Below, piece after piece: positions 45,536 through 56,539 of a stretch of 64,000 nt of DNA (position 1 is its first letter; each line of letters opens with the position of its first letter). The DNA is from Trissonchulus latispiculum. Its lineage: Eukaryota > Nematoda > Enoplea > Enoplida > Ironidae. The position numbers and the translations under genes were made by a program. Under the pieces are notes generated by a model. The model was not told where the DNA came from and made no database searches. It worked only from the letters and a program-made list of their open reading frames with translations. The stretch lies in NCBI GenBank assembly GCA_030248195.1, contig JASAND010022965.1, forward strand, positions 49,772 through 113,771, in the 5' to 3' direction.

Positions 45536-48125
45536 ATAGGGGTCGCGGCAGCATTATAATATGTGTGAAAAGTGGCTGGAGACAGTGTAAAATAAGCTGC
45601 ACAGAAGCTGCGCAAAATCCTGCGCAGATCCTGCGCAGATTTCATGCGCAAATTGTAGAGCACATCGAGTTTAGTATGTCTGTGAAGTTTCAGCCCCGTA
45701 TCACTTACCGTTAAAAAGTTGCGCCCCGGACCGGTTATGGCGGCGATGTTTTTTTCCGGTTTCTCCTATTTGATGGTTGTATTGTACATAATGTTCGCCG
45801 CTTTCACGTGATCTGCAGCGGTGGGCCAACCTAAAGGGCTATGGGGTCTAGTAGTACCCTCTAAAGAATTTAAGAATCACAACTTTTTTGCGCTGCAGCT
45901 GCGCCACAGCGCCGCAGTGGCGCCGCAAAGTCGGCTCATAGCGAAAAGTGACCATTTTTGTGGTCGTCGCTCAGGTCGAACGTTACGAGCTGGAGCTGAT
46001 TTCTTTTTATATTCAGAAATTACATATATTGAACTAACTAACGGTCCAGGTTGCGTTTCTCTATCACTTTCCTAGCGACCACAGTGGCCCGTCAAAGATG
46101 GCGAAAATTCGAAAAATGAAAAATCGAAATGTATTTAACTTTGAAAGCTCAAATCTTCCATACAATGGTTTTCTGGCACGGAGAATCGATTCCCGCATTT
46201 TCATTTGATGCCAAAGTTCACCACTTGTGAAAAATTTCATTTTTGACCCAAAATCGTCGAAGTCCCCACCCCACCCCACCACAGCCACTTTGGGTACCCA
46301 GTTCTACGACAAAAGTAGCTCAGCTCACTTAGGGCTTTCATTTGATACCAAGTTTGACCATTTTTGAAAATTTTCATTTTTGACCGAAAATCGCCTAAGT
46401 CCCCATCCCACCCCACCACAGCACTCTACAGCAACTTTGGGTACGCAGTTCTATGACAAAAGTTGCTCAGCTCACTTAGGGCTTTCATTTGATGCCAAAG
46501 TTCACCACTTGTTAAAAATTTCATTTTTGACCCAAAATCGTCTAAGTCCCCATCCCACCCCACCACAGCACTCTACAGCCACTTTGGGTACGCAGCTCTA
46601 TGACAAAAGTTGCTCAGCTCACTTAGGGCTTTCATTTGATATCAAATTTTACCACTTTTAAAAAATTTTATTTTTGACCCAAAATCGCCAAGTCCCCACC
46701 CCACCCCACCACAGCACTCTACAGCCACTTTGGGTACGCAGTTCTATGACAAAAGTTGCTCAGCTCACTTAGGGCTTTCATTAGATACCAAATTTGACCA
46801 CTTTTGAGAAACTTGATTTTCGACCATTTGACCCTCCCAACCGACTGACCCTTCAAACGGCAAAGTAGAACCAGCCCAGCAAAATAGGTACGTCGGACGG
46901 CAAAACGAATACCGGGAATGAGCTGGGCACACCAGAAAACCCCTATAGACAAAGTTTTGAGAGGCCAGGTAGAGCCTACTATGGACCTCCAGGAAGCGGT
47001 TTCCGACTTGACCCTCCCGACGACAAAGTAGAACCAGCTCAGCAATATAGACACGTCGGACGGCAAAACGGATACCGGGAATGAGCTGGGCACACCAGAA
47101 AACCCCTATAGACAAAGTTTTGAGAGGCCAGGTAGAGCCTACTATGGACCTCCAGGAAACGGTTTCCGACTTGACCCTCCCGACGGCAAAGTGGAACCAG
47201 CCCAGCAAGAAGGGTGGGTCTGACGGTAAAACTGTCTGCGGGAATCGATTCTCCGTGCCAGAAAACCATTGTACGGAAGATTTGAGCTTTCAAAGTTAAA
47301 TAGATAGCGAGAAATTTCGATTTTTCATTTTTCGAATTTTCGCCATCTTTGACGGGCCACTGTGGTCGCTAGGGCAGTGATAGAGAAACGCAACCTGAAC
47401 CGTTAGTTAGTTCAATATATGTAATTTCTGAATATAAAAAGAAATCAGCTCCAGCTCGTAATGCTCGACCTGGGCGACGACCACAAAAATGGTCACTTTT
47501 CGCTATGAGCCGACTTTGCGGCGCCACTGCGGCGCTGTGGCGCAGCTGCGGCGCAAAAAAAAGTTGTGATTCTTAAATTCTTTAGAGGGTACTACTAGAC
47601 CCCATAGCCCTTTAGGTTGTCCCACCGCTGCAGATCACGTGAAAGCGGCGAACATTATGTACAATACAATACCATCAAATAGGAGAAACCGGAAAAACAA
47701 AACATCGCCGCCATAACCGGTCCGGGGAACAACTTTTTAACGGTAAGTGATACGAGGCTGAAACTTCACAGACATACTAAACTCGATGTGCTCTACAATT
47801 TGCGCATGAAATCTGCGCAGGACCCCACTGACCCTTCAAACGGCAAAGTAGAATCAGCCCAGCAAAATAAGTACGTCGGACGGCAAAACGAATACCGGGA
47901 ATGAGCTGGGCACACCAGAAAACCCCTATAGACAAAGTTTTGAGAGGCCAGGTAGAGCCTACTATGGACCCACCACCCAAACTTCACAGACATACTAAAC
48001 TCGATGTGCTCTACAATTTGCGCATGAAATCTGCGCAGGATCTGCGCAGCTTCTGTGCAGCTTATTTTACACTGTCTCCAGCCACTTTTCACACATATTA
48101 TAATGCTGCCGCGACCCCTATAATA
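45536..48125. mobile_element. Composite element copy C4, with inverted second tail
   Basis: The right part (46200-48125) has 148-bp units, 163-bp units and the tail as in C2, including the same chimeric junction (47821-47985). The left part (45536-46190) is the tail in inverse orientation, so the 5' head is missing and both outer ends are the GGGGTCGC terminal sequence. It forms the centre of the giant inverted repeat. Confidence 0.8.
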
Positions 48126-48654
48126 GTTTCTGATTTTATATATACGTATATATAATTTTTCTCATAGTTTCTGATTGCTCTATTGGAATATCCTCGACTT
48201 TGTAGAGCCATTTTAAGTTTTAGTATTGATGATATGAAACCACAGTTATATATTTTACTTTTGTTTTGATGATTAAGTAATTTTGTGATTAGAACGTAAT
48301 TAGTAAAGTTACGTAATATTCTGTTTCCTTGCAAGTTATAAAACGACGGTGTTTACCTCAATTTTTTCAAAACCGTCGTAGTGTTTTTGTGTTTTGCAGT
48401 AGACTAGGGAGTTTTTGGATTCACAGTGCCCCTGTGCAGGGGATATATAATCTATCTATCATGGGGTAGCCATGGGGCCATGGGGTAGTTTCACAGGGTT
48501 GCCATCTATATATCACAGTGTTCTTGTTTATGTTATTTTTACTTTCAACCGCCTTTGCTGAACTTCAACTGCTAAAATTCGACGAGAGCAGGTCGAAGCC
48601 CCACACCTCGTTGGCGAGCCTAAGTCAGGCCAGATGCAGCAAACTTACGTAACT

Positions 48655-49905
48655 ACAGTCAAGCGGGAAAAACCCACTTTTCAGATTTTTGGCCAGAACT
48701 TTTTAATGGTTTGACATATCGAAATGCTGATTATACAGGTAGCTAGGCCTAGTCGTAAGCTTTCTTATGAGCTATAGAACACCTCTGTAGGGTATGCCGT
48801 TAGCGAGAAAAATTGTCCCAAACTGGCGGGAAAAAACCCAATGCGGGAAAAAACCCATATGCGGGAAAAAAACCCACCCAAAACATTTTTGGCAAGCTGC
48901 CAGGAGCATTTCTAACCATTCCAAATGAAAGAGCGGGTTGTTTTTAGTACACCTGCATCAAAATATATTAGTTTTTGTATTAAAATTGAGGTCATATGGT
49001 CATTTGAAAATGTTGTATCTTTAACACATAAACATAGGCAAATTTTGGAAATTTTTTAAAATTGTTTATTTTCGGCAGTTTAAGCATCCTATCGTGTAGA
49101 AAACGTGTTTTTCTTGTATTCAGAGCCAAACTAGACCCATTTTAAGGCAAAAATAAGCATTTTTGGTCAAAATTGAAATTTTGGCTTGACCCCCCCCCGG
49201 ACCACCCATAACAGTACGAACCCAGGTAAAACCTATACCAATTACCAATTTAATCTATAGGCTTTATTAAACAAATGTATAGTCAAGCGGGAAAAAAACC
49301 CACTTTTCAGATTTTTGGCCAGAACTTTTTAATGGTTTGACATATCGAAATGCTGATTATACAGGTAGCTAGGCCTAGTCGTAAGCTTTCTTATGAGCTA
49401 TAGAACACCTCTGTAGGGTGTGCCGTTAGCGAAAAATTGTCCCAAACTTGGCGGAAAAAACCCAATCGGGAAAAAAACCCATATGCGGGGAAAAAACCCA
49501 CCCCAAAATATTTTTGGCAAGCTGCCAGGAGCATTTCTAACCATTCCAAATGAAAGAGCGGGTTGTTTTAGTACAACTGCATCAAAATATTTAGTTTTTG
49601 TATTAAAATTGAGGTCATATGGTCATTTGAAAATGTGTATCTTTAACACATAAACATAGGCAAATTTTGGAAATTTTTTAAAATTGTTTATTTTCGGCAG
49701 TTTAAGCATCCTATCGTGTAGAAAACGTGTTTTTCTTGTATTTAGAGCCAAACTAGACCCATTTTAAGGCAAAAATAAGCATTTTTGGTCAAAATTGAAA
49801 TTTTGGCTTGAAATGGCACAGTGTCCGATTTAGACCCCCTGGACCACCCATAACGGTACGAACCCAGGTAAAACCTATACCAATTTAATCTATAGGCTCT
49901 ATTAA
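48655..49905. repeat. ~625-bp tandem duplication in right arm
   Basis: AGTCAAGCGGGAAAAA near 48657 recurs at 49282, with the following ~600 bp nearly identical, including CCTAGTCGTAAGCTTTCTTA. The left arm has only one copy, near 44470-45005. Confidence 0.8.
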
Positions 49906-50000
49906 ACAAATGTATGTATTGGTTTGACCTTTCCGGTCAATGGTTAGAAAAAAAATTTAATTTTGAAAAGTGGGTTTTTTTCCCGCCGTGGGTTTTTTTC

Positions 50001-50008
50001 CCGCCAAC
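50001..50008. other. Empty target site of the GAGACC hAT MITE
   Basis: A single CCGCCAAC joins the flanks that surround the MITE in the other three copies. Confidence 0.9.
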
Positions 50009-50466
50009 TCCAGGTCACCCCCAGGTCGCACCGGAGGGGTCAGAGCAGTGTGACATATATCATCATGAAGCGCAACAGATGCCCTACAGGTACATATAAT
50101 CCGCTTTGGTCTAAGTCTTTCCAGTAGTTCAGGGTGGCCCGGCAAAGTTTGCCAAATTTCGGCACTTGGTCGGACCAAAATTTCCAAAAATTTCAAAGTC
50201 CCAAAAAATTTGTAGGGAAGCAGTGGGAGCTACCATAATACACCCTCCAGGGTTATTTTGGATGCTCTTCAAGATAGGCTATTAAAATCCTAGATAGCTC
50301 ATACCGGTAAGCCCACACTGGGGGTGGGTTTTTTCCCGCATTGGCGAGTGGGTTTTTTTTCCCGCTTGACTATATGTATTGGTTTGACCTTTCCGGTCAA
50401 TGGTTAGAAAAAAAATTTAATTTTGAAAAGTGGGTTTTTTCCCGCCGTGGGTTTTTTCCCGCCAAC

Positions 50467-50841
50467 CAGGGTTGGGCGAGACCGAGATTTCACCGAGACC
50501 GAGAACGAGACCGAGACCAGGGTACTGAGACCGAGACCGAGACTGGCCAAGTCTCGGCTTTTGGGCGAGACCGAGACCGAGACTAGCGATTTTTAGCTTA
50601 AAATTAGTTTCAACCATTTTTTGAAGCTTAGATCTAGTATTAGGGGCTTTAACACATAAACTTAGGGTTTCCGCACCTCGTTAGTTGATTTTCATAACAT
50701 TGATTTAAAATTTTCGACAAAATTAGATGTTTTCAAAAAATTTCCGGTCTCGGTCCGAGACCGAGACTTTTGGGTGAGCGAGACCGAGACCGAGACTGGC
50801 CAAGTCTCGGCTTTTGGGCGAGACCGAGACTCCCAACCCTG
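50467..50841. mobile_element. hAT MITE, GAGACC-rich, right-arm copy 2
   Basis: Ends CAGGGTTGGGCGAGACC and CTCCCAACCCTG, target duplication CCGCCAAC at 50459-50466 and 50842-50849. Confidence 0.92.
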
Positions 50842-51309
50842 CCGCCAACTCCAGGTCACCCCCAGGTCGCACCGGAGGGGTCAGAGCAGTGTGACATATA
50901 TCATCATGAAGCGCAACAGATGCCCTACAGGTACATTTAATCCGCTTTGGTCTAAGTCTTTCCAGCAGTTCAGGGTGGCCCGGCAAAGTTTGCCAAATTT
51001 CGGCACTTGGTCGGACCAAAATTTTCAAAAATTTCAAAGTCCCAAAAAATTTGCAGGGAAGCAGTGGGAGCTACCATAATACACCCTCCAGGGTTATTTT
51101 GGATGCTCTTCAAGATAGGCTATTAAAATCCTAGATAGCTCATACCGGTAAGCCCACACTGGGGGTGGGTTTTTTTTCCCGCATTGGCGAGTGGGTTTTT
51201 TTTCCCGCTTGACTATATGTATTGGTTTGACCTTTCCGGTCAATGGTTAGAAAAAAATTTAATTTTGAGAAGTGGGTTTTTTTCCCGCCGTGGGTTTTTT
51301 CCCGCCAAC

Positions 51310-51684
51310 CAGGGTTGGGCGAGACCGAGATTTCACCGAGACCGAGAACGAGACCGAGACCAGGGTACCGAGACCGAGACCGAGACTGGCCAAGTCTCGG
51401 CTTTTGGGCGAGACCGAGACCGAGACTAGCGATTTTTAGCTTAAAATTAGTTTCAACCATTTTTTGAAGCTTAGATCTAGTATTAGGGGCTTTAACACAT
51501 AAACTTAGGGTTTCCGCACCTCGTTAGTTGATTTTCATAACATTGATTTAAAATTTTCGACAAAATTAGATGTTTTCAAAAAATTTCCGGTCTCGGTCCG
51601 AGACCGAGACTTTTGGGTGAGCGAGACCGAGACCGAGACTGGCCAAGTCTCGGCTTTTGGGCGAGACCGAGACTCCCAACCCTG
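51310..51684. mobile_element. hAT MITE, GAGACC-rich, right-arm copy 3
   Basis: Same ends and length as the previous copy, target duplication CCGCCAAC at 51302-51309 and 51685-51692. Confidence 0.92.
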
Positions 51685-52498
51685 CCGCCAACTCCAGGTC
51701 ACCCCCAGGTCGCACCGGAGGGGTCAGAGCAGTGTGACATATATCATCATGAAGCGCAACAGATGCCCTACAGGTACATTTAATCCGCTTTGGTCTAAGT
51801 CTTTCCAGCAGTTCAGGGTGGCCCGGCAAAGTTTGCCAAATTTCGGCACTTGGTCGGACCAAAATTTTCAAAAATTTCAAAGTCCCAAAAAATTTGCAGG
51901 GAAGCAGTGGGAGCTACCATAATATGTACACCCTCCAGGGTTATTTTGGATGCTCTTCAAGATAGGCTATTAAAATCCTAGATAGCTCATACCGGTAAGC
52001 CCACACTGGGGGTGGGTTTTTCCCGCATTGGCGAGTGGGTTTTTTCCCCGCTTGACTGGCGTTTAAATTTAGTGTGGTTGTATCTCTGGATCTTGTGTTT
52101 GTTAACATTCATACCTGGCTGTATTTTCAAAGTTTTTAAGTGTTGCACTTTATTTTGTAAATACCTAGGGTGTTGCATTATATGAATTATATACTAGCAG
52201 GATTAAACCGTTGTTTCTCTTATGTCCCTTTTACTATATACTTTAACGACACTGAAAATTGCTATGTACTTACAAAGACGCGAACACTGCCTAAACCAGT
52301 TTAGAGTGATCAACGACACTAATAATCGGTACACTTTAGCATTGTTCATATAGTGGTATATACGCTGTAGTTGGGTTTACGTATTATAAATGGGCAGGCA
52401 ACAAGCTATGTGCGTGGCAGGGGTGCACTTTGCAAGTCAACGAGCGTAGGCAATGTACACTGGCGCCTCCGGCGCGAATTTTCGTTATATATATATAT

Positions 52499-53250
52499 AC
52501 AAGTAGGAAAAATGCTCCTTGCAGTCGCATGAAAAAGTTAATATGAGCTATGATGGCCAACATTTAAGCGTGTCAAGGACAAGACTTAAAATGTTTAATA
52601 TGAGCCAGCATCTAAATATGTAGAGGACAAGATGTAAACGTCTAACATGAGCCGCTACGTTTCTCTTGGGCTCATATTGACGCTCACTTTGGTTACGCCT
52701 GTGGTACGTGTCCTCTAAACAGACATTATTAAACCTAGCCAGCAAAGACTGAATATTAATACTGGCGTATACGTTTAGCAAAAATCAGAATTGCCAGATT
52801 TTTCAACTTCACTTCAAAAAATGTGTTTGTTTTACGACGCTGCTTCAGATCTCACTATACGTATGTACATGTATATAAATTATTAACAAAAGCAATCAAT
52901 ATAAACCTGAATAAGGAAATAAAAATTAGAACTGTCACAGACGATATATACTTACCTAGTGAGATTTCATCCAGCCTTACCATCCTTGCATATGCAAACC
53001 ATCCTAACCTTTTGACTATCTGAAGAAAGCCTTTGTATCTACAAAATATATTAGCCATTTCATTTGCGTCAATATGAGCCCAAGAGAAACGTAGCGGCTC
53101 ATGTTAGACGTTTACATCTTGTCCTCTACATATTTAGATGCTGGCTCATATTAAACATTTTAAGTCTTGTCCTTGACACGCTTAAATGTTGGCCATCATA
53201 GCTCATATTAACTTTTTCATGCGACTGCAAGGAGCATTTTTCCTACTTGT
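52499..53250. mobile_element. 752-bp foldback MITE
   Basis: 185-bp perfect or near-perfect terminal arms: ACAAGTAGGAAAAATGCTCC at 52499 and its inverse at 53231-53250. The arms contain two related modules (AATATGAGC...GGACAAGA) of about 70 bp. Related fragments are at 25578-25770 and 28341-28440. The 380-bp centre is non-coding. Confidence 0.9.
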
Positions 53251-53364
53251 CCTATTTCATTTTTGGTATTGTATCAGAGTGTGATACCATCCATAATGGG
53301 TGGGTTTTAACTTATATATAGCAAGCCTGAAGGATTTTGTATTGTTACCTCCACTCCAGCTATA

Positions 53365-53445
53365 TATATAATGAAACAATCTTTGCCACATTCATTTTAG
53401 CTAAAGATATAATGAAACAATCTTGGCCGCATTCATTTTAGAGGT
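53365..53445 (+). repeat. Short direct duplication
   Basis: ATAATGAAACAATCTTTGCC and ATAATGAAACAATCTTGGCC, each followed by CATTCATTTTAG, about 39 bp apart. Confidence 0.7.
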
Positions 53446-53479
53446 TGACAATTTTTCGCGTTTTTGAACTTACACGCTT

Positions 53480-56468
53480 GACAACACACGAATGTACCCT
53501 CTCCGCAGAGCGATGGAACCACTTTTCGTGGGTGCTATAATGACAAAAGTTGATCGCCTTGCCAAGGGCTTTCATTTGATACCAAACTTGACCACTTATG
53601 AAGACTTTCATTTTTGACCCACACCGGACCCACCGTGGGTGGGGCACCCGCCCACAGGACGATGGAGCCACTTTTCGGGTGTTGCATAATGACAAAAGTT
53701 GATCGCCTCGCCAAGGGCTTTCATTTGATACCAAACTTGACCACTTTTGAAGACTTTCATTTTTGACCCACACCGGACCACTGTGGGTGGGGCACCTGCC
53801 CACAGGTCCGTGAGGGCACTTTTTGTGGGTGGCATAATGACAAAAGTTGATCGCCTTGCCAAGGGCTTTCATTTGATACCAAACTTGACCACTTTTGAAG
53901 ACTTTCATTTTTGACCCACACCGGACCCACTGTGGGTGGGGCACCCGCCCACAGATCGGTGGGGCCACTTTTTGGAGGTGGTATAATGACAAAAGTTGAT
54001 CGCCTTGCCAAGGGCTTTCATTTGATACCAAACTTGACCACTTTTGAAGACTTTCATTTTTGACTCACACCGGATCCACTGTGGGTGGGGCACCCGCCCA
54101 CAGGTCCGTGAGGGCACTTTTAGTGGGTGGCATAATGACAAAAGTTGATCGCCTTGCCAAGGGCTTTCATTTGATACCAAACTTGACCACTTTTGAAGAC
54201 TTTCATTTTTGACCCACACCGGACCCACTGTGGGTGGGGCACCCGCCGACAGATCGGTGGGGCCACTTTTTGGAGGTGGTATAATGACAAAAGTTGACCG
54301 CCTCGCCAAGGGCTTTCATTTGATACCAAACTTGACCACTTTTGAAGAATTTCATTTTTGACCCACACCGGACCCACTGTGGGTGGGGCACCCGCCCACA
54401 GGTCCGTGAGCGCACTTTTTGTGGGTGGCATAATGACAAAAGTTGATCGCCTTGCCAAGGGCTTTCATTTGATACCAAACTTGACCACTTTTGAAGACTT
54501 TCATTTTTGACCCACACGGGACCCACTGTGGGTGGGGCACCCGCCCATAGGTCCGTGAGGGCACTTTTTGTGGGTGGCATAATGACAAAAGTTGATCGCC
54601 TCGCCAAGGGCTTTCATTTGATACCAAACATGACCACTTTTGAAGACTTTCATTTTTAACCCACACCGGACCCACCGTGGGTGGGGCACCCGCCCACAGG
54701 ACGATGGAGCCACTTTTCGGGTGTTACATAATGACAAAAGTTGATCGCCTCGCCAAGGGCTTTCATTTGATACCAAACATGACCAATTTTGAAGACTTTC
54801 ATTTTTGACACACACCGGACCCACTGTGGGTGGGGCACCCGCCCACAGGACGATGGAGCCACTTTTCGGGTGTGGCATAATGACAAAAGTTGATCGCCTC
54901 GCCAAGGGCTTTCATTTGATACCAAACATGACCACTTTTGAAGACTTTCATTTTTGACCCACACCGTACCCACCGTGGGTGGGGCACCCGCCCACAGGAC
55001 GATGGAGCCACTTTTCGGGTGTGGCATAATGACAAAAGTTGATCGCCTCGCCAAGGGCTTTCATTTGATACCAAACATGACCACTTTTGAAGACTTTCAT
55101 TTTTGACCCACACCGTACCCACCGTGGGTGGGGCACCCGCCCACAGGACGATGGAGCCACTTTTCGGGTGTGGCATAATGACAAAAGTTGATCGCCTCGC
55201 CAAGGGCTTTCATTTGATACCAAACATGACCACTTTTGAAGACTTTCATTTTTGACCCACACCGGACCCACCGTGGGTGGGGCACCCGCCCACAGGACGA
55301 TGGAGCCACTTTTCGGGTGTGGCATAATGACAAAAGTTGATCGCCTCGCCAAGGGCTTTCATTTGATACCAAACATGACCACTTTTGAAGACTTTCATTT
55401 TTGACCCACACCGGACCCACCGTGGGTGGGGCACCCGCCCACAGGACGATGGAGCCACTTTTCGGGTGTGGCATAATGACAAAAGTTGATCGCCTCGCCA
55501 AGGGCTTTCATTTGATACCAAACATGACCACTTTTGAAGACTTTCATTTTTGAGCCACAGCTGACCCACTGTGGGTGGGGCACCCGCCCACAGGACGATG
55601 GAGCCACTTTTCGGGTGTGGCATAATGACAAAAGTTGATCGCCTCGCCAAGGGCTTTCATTTGATACCAAACATGACCACTTTTGAAGACTTTCATTTTT
55701 GAGCCACAGCTGACCCACTGTGGGTGGGGCACCCGCCCACAGGACGATGGAGCCACTTTTCGGGTGTGGCATAATGACAAAAGTTGATCGCCTCGCCAAG
55801 GGCTTTCATTTGATACCAAACATGACCACTTTTGAAGACTTTCATTTTTGAGCCACAGCTGACCCACTGTGGGTGGGGCACCCGCCCACAGGACGATGGA
55901 GCCACTTTTCGGGTGTGGCATAATGACAAAAGTTGATCGCCTTGCCAAGGGCTTTCATTTGATACCAAACATGACCACTTTTGAAGACTTTCATTTTTGA
56001 CCCACACCGGACCCACCGTGGGTGGGGCACCCGCCCACAGGACGATGGAGCCACTTTTCGGGTGTGGCATAATGACAAAAGTTGATCGCCTCGCCAAGGG
56101 CTTTCATTTGATACCAAACATGACCACTTTTGAAGACTTTCATTTTTGAGCCACAGCTGACCCACTGTGGGTGGGGCACCCGCCCACAGGACGATGGAGC
56201 CACTTTTCGGGTGTGGCATAATGACAAAAGTTGATCGCCTCGCCAAGGGCTTTCATTTGATACCAAACATGACCACTTTTGAAGACTTTCATTTTTGAGC
56301 CACAGCTGACCCACTGTGGGTGGGGCACCCGCCCACAGGACGATGGAGCCACTTTTCGGGTGTGGCATAATGACAAAAGTTGATCGCCTCGCCAAGGGCT
56401 TTCATTTGATACCAAACATGACCACTTTTGAAGACTTTCATTTTTGAGCCACACCGGAGCCACTGTGG
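53480..56468 (+). repeat. 149-bp satellite array, about 20 units
   Basis: Unit: GACAAAAGTTGATCGCCTCG, then GGGCTTTCATTTGATACCAA, a TTGACC segment, and a GC-rich part with GTGGGTGGGGCACCCGCCCA. Left units (53480-54650) are of three or more subtypes (GTCCGTGAGG, GATCGGTGGG, GACGATGGAG), partly alternating as dimers. Right units (54690-56400) are nearly identical, differing by a CACCGGACCCACCG or CAGCTGACCCACTG variant. The first ~90 bp are related to the 148-bp units inside composite elements. The 149-bp period shifts frame each unit, giving long but meaningless open frames. Confidence 0.95.
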
Positions 56469-56539
56469 GTGGGCGCTGTGGGTCAGAGGTCACATCCGTC
56501 GGTTTCGGCAGTATGCCCATCGTGTTCAGCGACCCCGAT

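Larger units (their letters stand above)
49914..52058. repeat. Three tandem units in right arm (460, 843, ~843 bp)
   Basis: Unit starts ATGTATTGGTTTGACC at 49914, 50374 and 51217. The second and third units are 383 bp longer than the first, exactly the 375-bp hAT MITE plus its 8-bp duplication. Confidence 0.9.
43078..52462. repeat. Giant inverted repeat (~9.4 kb) of the GCGTATTTAGAAAG family
   Basis: The left arm (43078-45535) and right arm (48126-52462) are reverse complements over nearly all the left arm, for example ATGAACAATGCTAAAGTGTA at 43287 and its mirror at 52335. The left terminus GCGTATTTAGAAAGTGCACC and its tandem GCATTGGAAAGTGCACA units match the 4221-7328 element, so this is a larger relative. 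The right terminus is lost at 52462. The right arm is longer because of tandem duplications (625-bp, 460-bp and 843-bp units). Composite copy C4 lies at the axis. Only short spurious frames occur. Confidence 0.85.

Noticed and set aside
34532..47293. Overlapping ~70-180 codon frames on both strands with repeated RFAVRRTYFAGL-like text
   Set aside because: They follow the 163-bp tandem units of the composite elements, vary in frame between copies and have no start, domain or conservation pattern of a gene.
43758..51880. Open frames of alternating charged or Leu-Gly residues (RDRDRD, LGLGLG, ETETET)
   Set aside because: Translations of the GAGACC/GGTCTC hexamer arrays of a hAT MITE; all reading frames look alike.
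52499..53250. Self-cleaving ribozyme in the foldback MITE arms (stem ATGAGCC/GGCTCAT with a GAAAC-containing loop)
   Set aside because: It has GAAAC but no CUGAUGA core or other complete hammerhead or twister signature that I could find.
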